Shown: positions 63,353-64,000 of the stretch, piece by piece
Numbering within the stretch: position 1 is the first letter of the stretch
Layout of the letters: the number at the start of each line of letters is the position of its first letter
Source: Simmondsia chinensis
Lineage: Eukaryota > Streptophyta > Magnoliopsida > Caryophyllales > Simmondsiaceae
DNA length: 64,000 bases
Assembly: GCA_018398585.1 (NCBI GenBank)
Contig: JAGTTD010000014.1
Coordinates: forward strand, 17,173,387-17,237,386
Direction: 5' to 3'
Made by a program: the position numbers and the translations under genes
Notes under the pieces: generated by a model
What the model was told of the DNA's origin: nothing
Databases searched by the model: none
The model's input: only the letters and a program-made list of their open reading frames with translations

Positions 63353-64000
63353 TGTAACACCCCTAAACATTATACCGAACAGGCTTAAGTTAAAAGAGAG
63401 CGCTACACGGCCGTACTATAATGAATCCCCTCATCGTAGTATGAAGCCCAAAAATTTACAACCGTAATTCCTCAAAATTTCATGACGGTTCTTATGATAT
63501 ATAATAGATAATTCCTAATACATCAATACTAACAATTAAAAACTAGTAGTGCGGAAGCTCAAAAATTATAATATCTCTAATAGTCTACAATATCCTAGTA
63601 CAAAATTTGTCAAATACTTAAACTATAAAAAATAAACTAATTCTCGAAATAGAGAGCCACCGCATCTTCCTCATTCCTCTAGAATTTGCCACAGACTACA
63701 AATCTAGAAAGTAAAGGAATTAGGTGAGCAAAAAACAAGCTCAACAAGTACACCATCCACCCTACCTAGATCAGGCATATTATTTAAAAACAGATAAAAG
63801 TTCAACCAAAACAAGTAAACTGATTTGTCTTCAGAAATCATGTTAAAGTAGCACAAATCACTGCTTTATAATTTAACTTATTTTATAAGAGCTCTTTTGC
63901 TAAAACTCACAGACGAAAAGGAAAGTACGGCCGGTATTATTCCCACGACAGGGTCACAATAGACGTTCACATTTCATATGTTCGAACCAGTTCTAAGTCG
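63353..64000 (-). repeat. Gypsy 5' LTR, cut by the window end
   Basis: TGTAACACCCCTAAACATTATACC opens the LTR and aligns with 51603 onward. Only the first 648 bases are in the window. Confidence 0.85.

Larger units (their letters stand above)
51603..64000 (-). mobile_element. Ty3-gypsy chromovirus (Tekay/Del-like), runs off the window
   Basis: Minus-strand gag, protease, reverse transcriptase, RNase H, integrase and a chromodomain-like C-terminus lie between a complete 3' LTR (51603-53193) and the beginning of the 5' LTR (63353 onward). The order PR-RT-RH-IN is that of gypsy. The polypurine tract AAAGGGGTAAGGA (minus strand, 53194-53206) and a tRNA-Met primer site are present. Reading frames hold several stops. 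Copia-5 (54337-59708) interrupts the integrase zinc-binding region. The far flank lies outside the window, so the target duplication cannot be checked. Confidence 0.9.

Overview
This is a repeat-dense stretch of nuclear DNA from a flowering plant, most likely a eudicot. The evidence is spliced GT-AG exons, AT-rich spacers, many nested LTR retrotransposons with the plant-type primer site TGGTATCAGAGCC, plus SINEs, LINEs, hAT elements and a Helitron end. I recognise one host gene in 64 kb. I cannot name the species.

Layout. 1-6.8 kb: a decayed Ty1-copia element (Copia-1) whose 5' LTR was hit by a 5S-rRNA-headed SINE (13-bp target duplication) and by a non-autonomous hAT element (8-bp duplication). 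6.9-11.8 kb: a non-autonomous LTR element (LARD) with 5-bp duplication GTTTA and two unfamiliar ORFs. 12.6-23.5 kb: a minus-strand copia element (Copia-2) holding a truncated L1 tail, a whole nested copia (Copia-3, duplication ATATG) and a hAT MITE. 24-27.5 kb: dispersed AT-rich repeats with a second 5S-SINE, itself split by another MITE, and two foldback elements.

28.2-36.6 kb, minus strand: an intact 8-exon gene for a probably plastid alpha/beta hydrolase (374 residues). Its introns carry a TRIM element, an ORF1-only L1 LINE with an RRM domain, and several MITEs.

37.9-51.6 kb: a solo LTR (duplication ATTTC), another solo LTR of a long-LTR family, a Helitron 3' end, and a related LTR element whose 5' LTR is tandemly duplicated and whose interior carries a chimeric RTE-type LINE. 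The last 190 bases or so of that LINE match the 3' half of the 5S-SINE, so both partners of a probable SINE/LINE pair occur in this window. 51.6-64 kb: a minus-strand Ty3-gypsy chromovirus (Tekay/Del-like) cut in its integrase by a Tnt1/Tork-like copia (Copia-5; two 425-bp LTRs, about 16 differences by eye).

No transposon coding region is free of stops or frameshifts; only the hydrolase gene looks functional. The most interesting material is the 5S-headed SINE with its LINE partner, the LTR family with exchanged bZIP-type promoter motifs, and the LARD ORFs built on a repeated coding unit.
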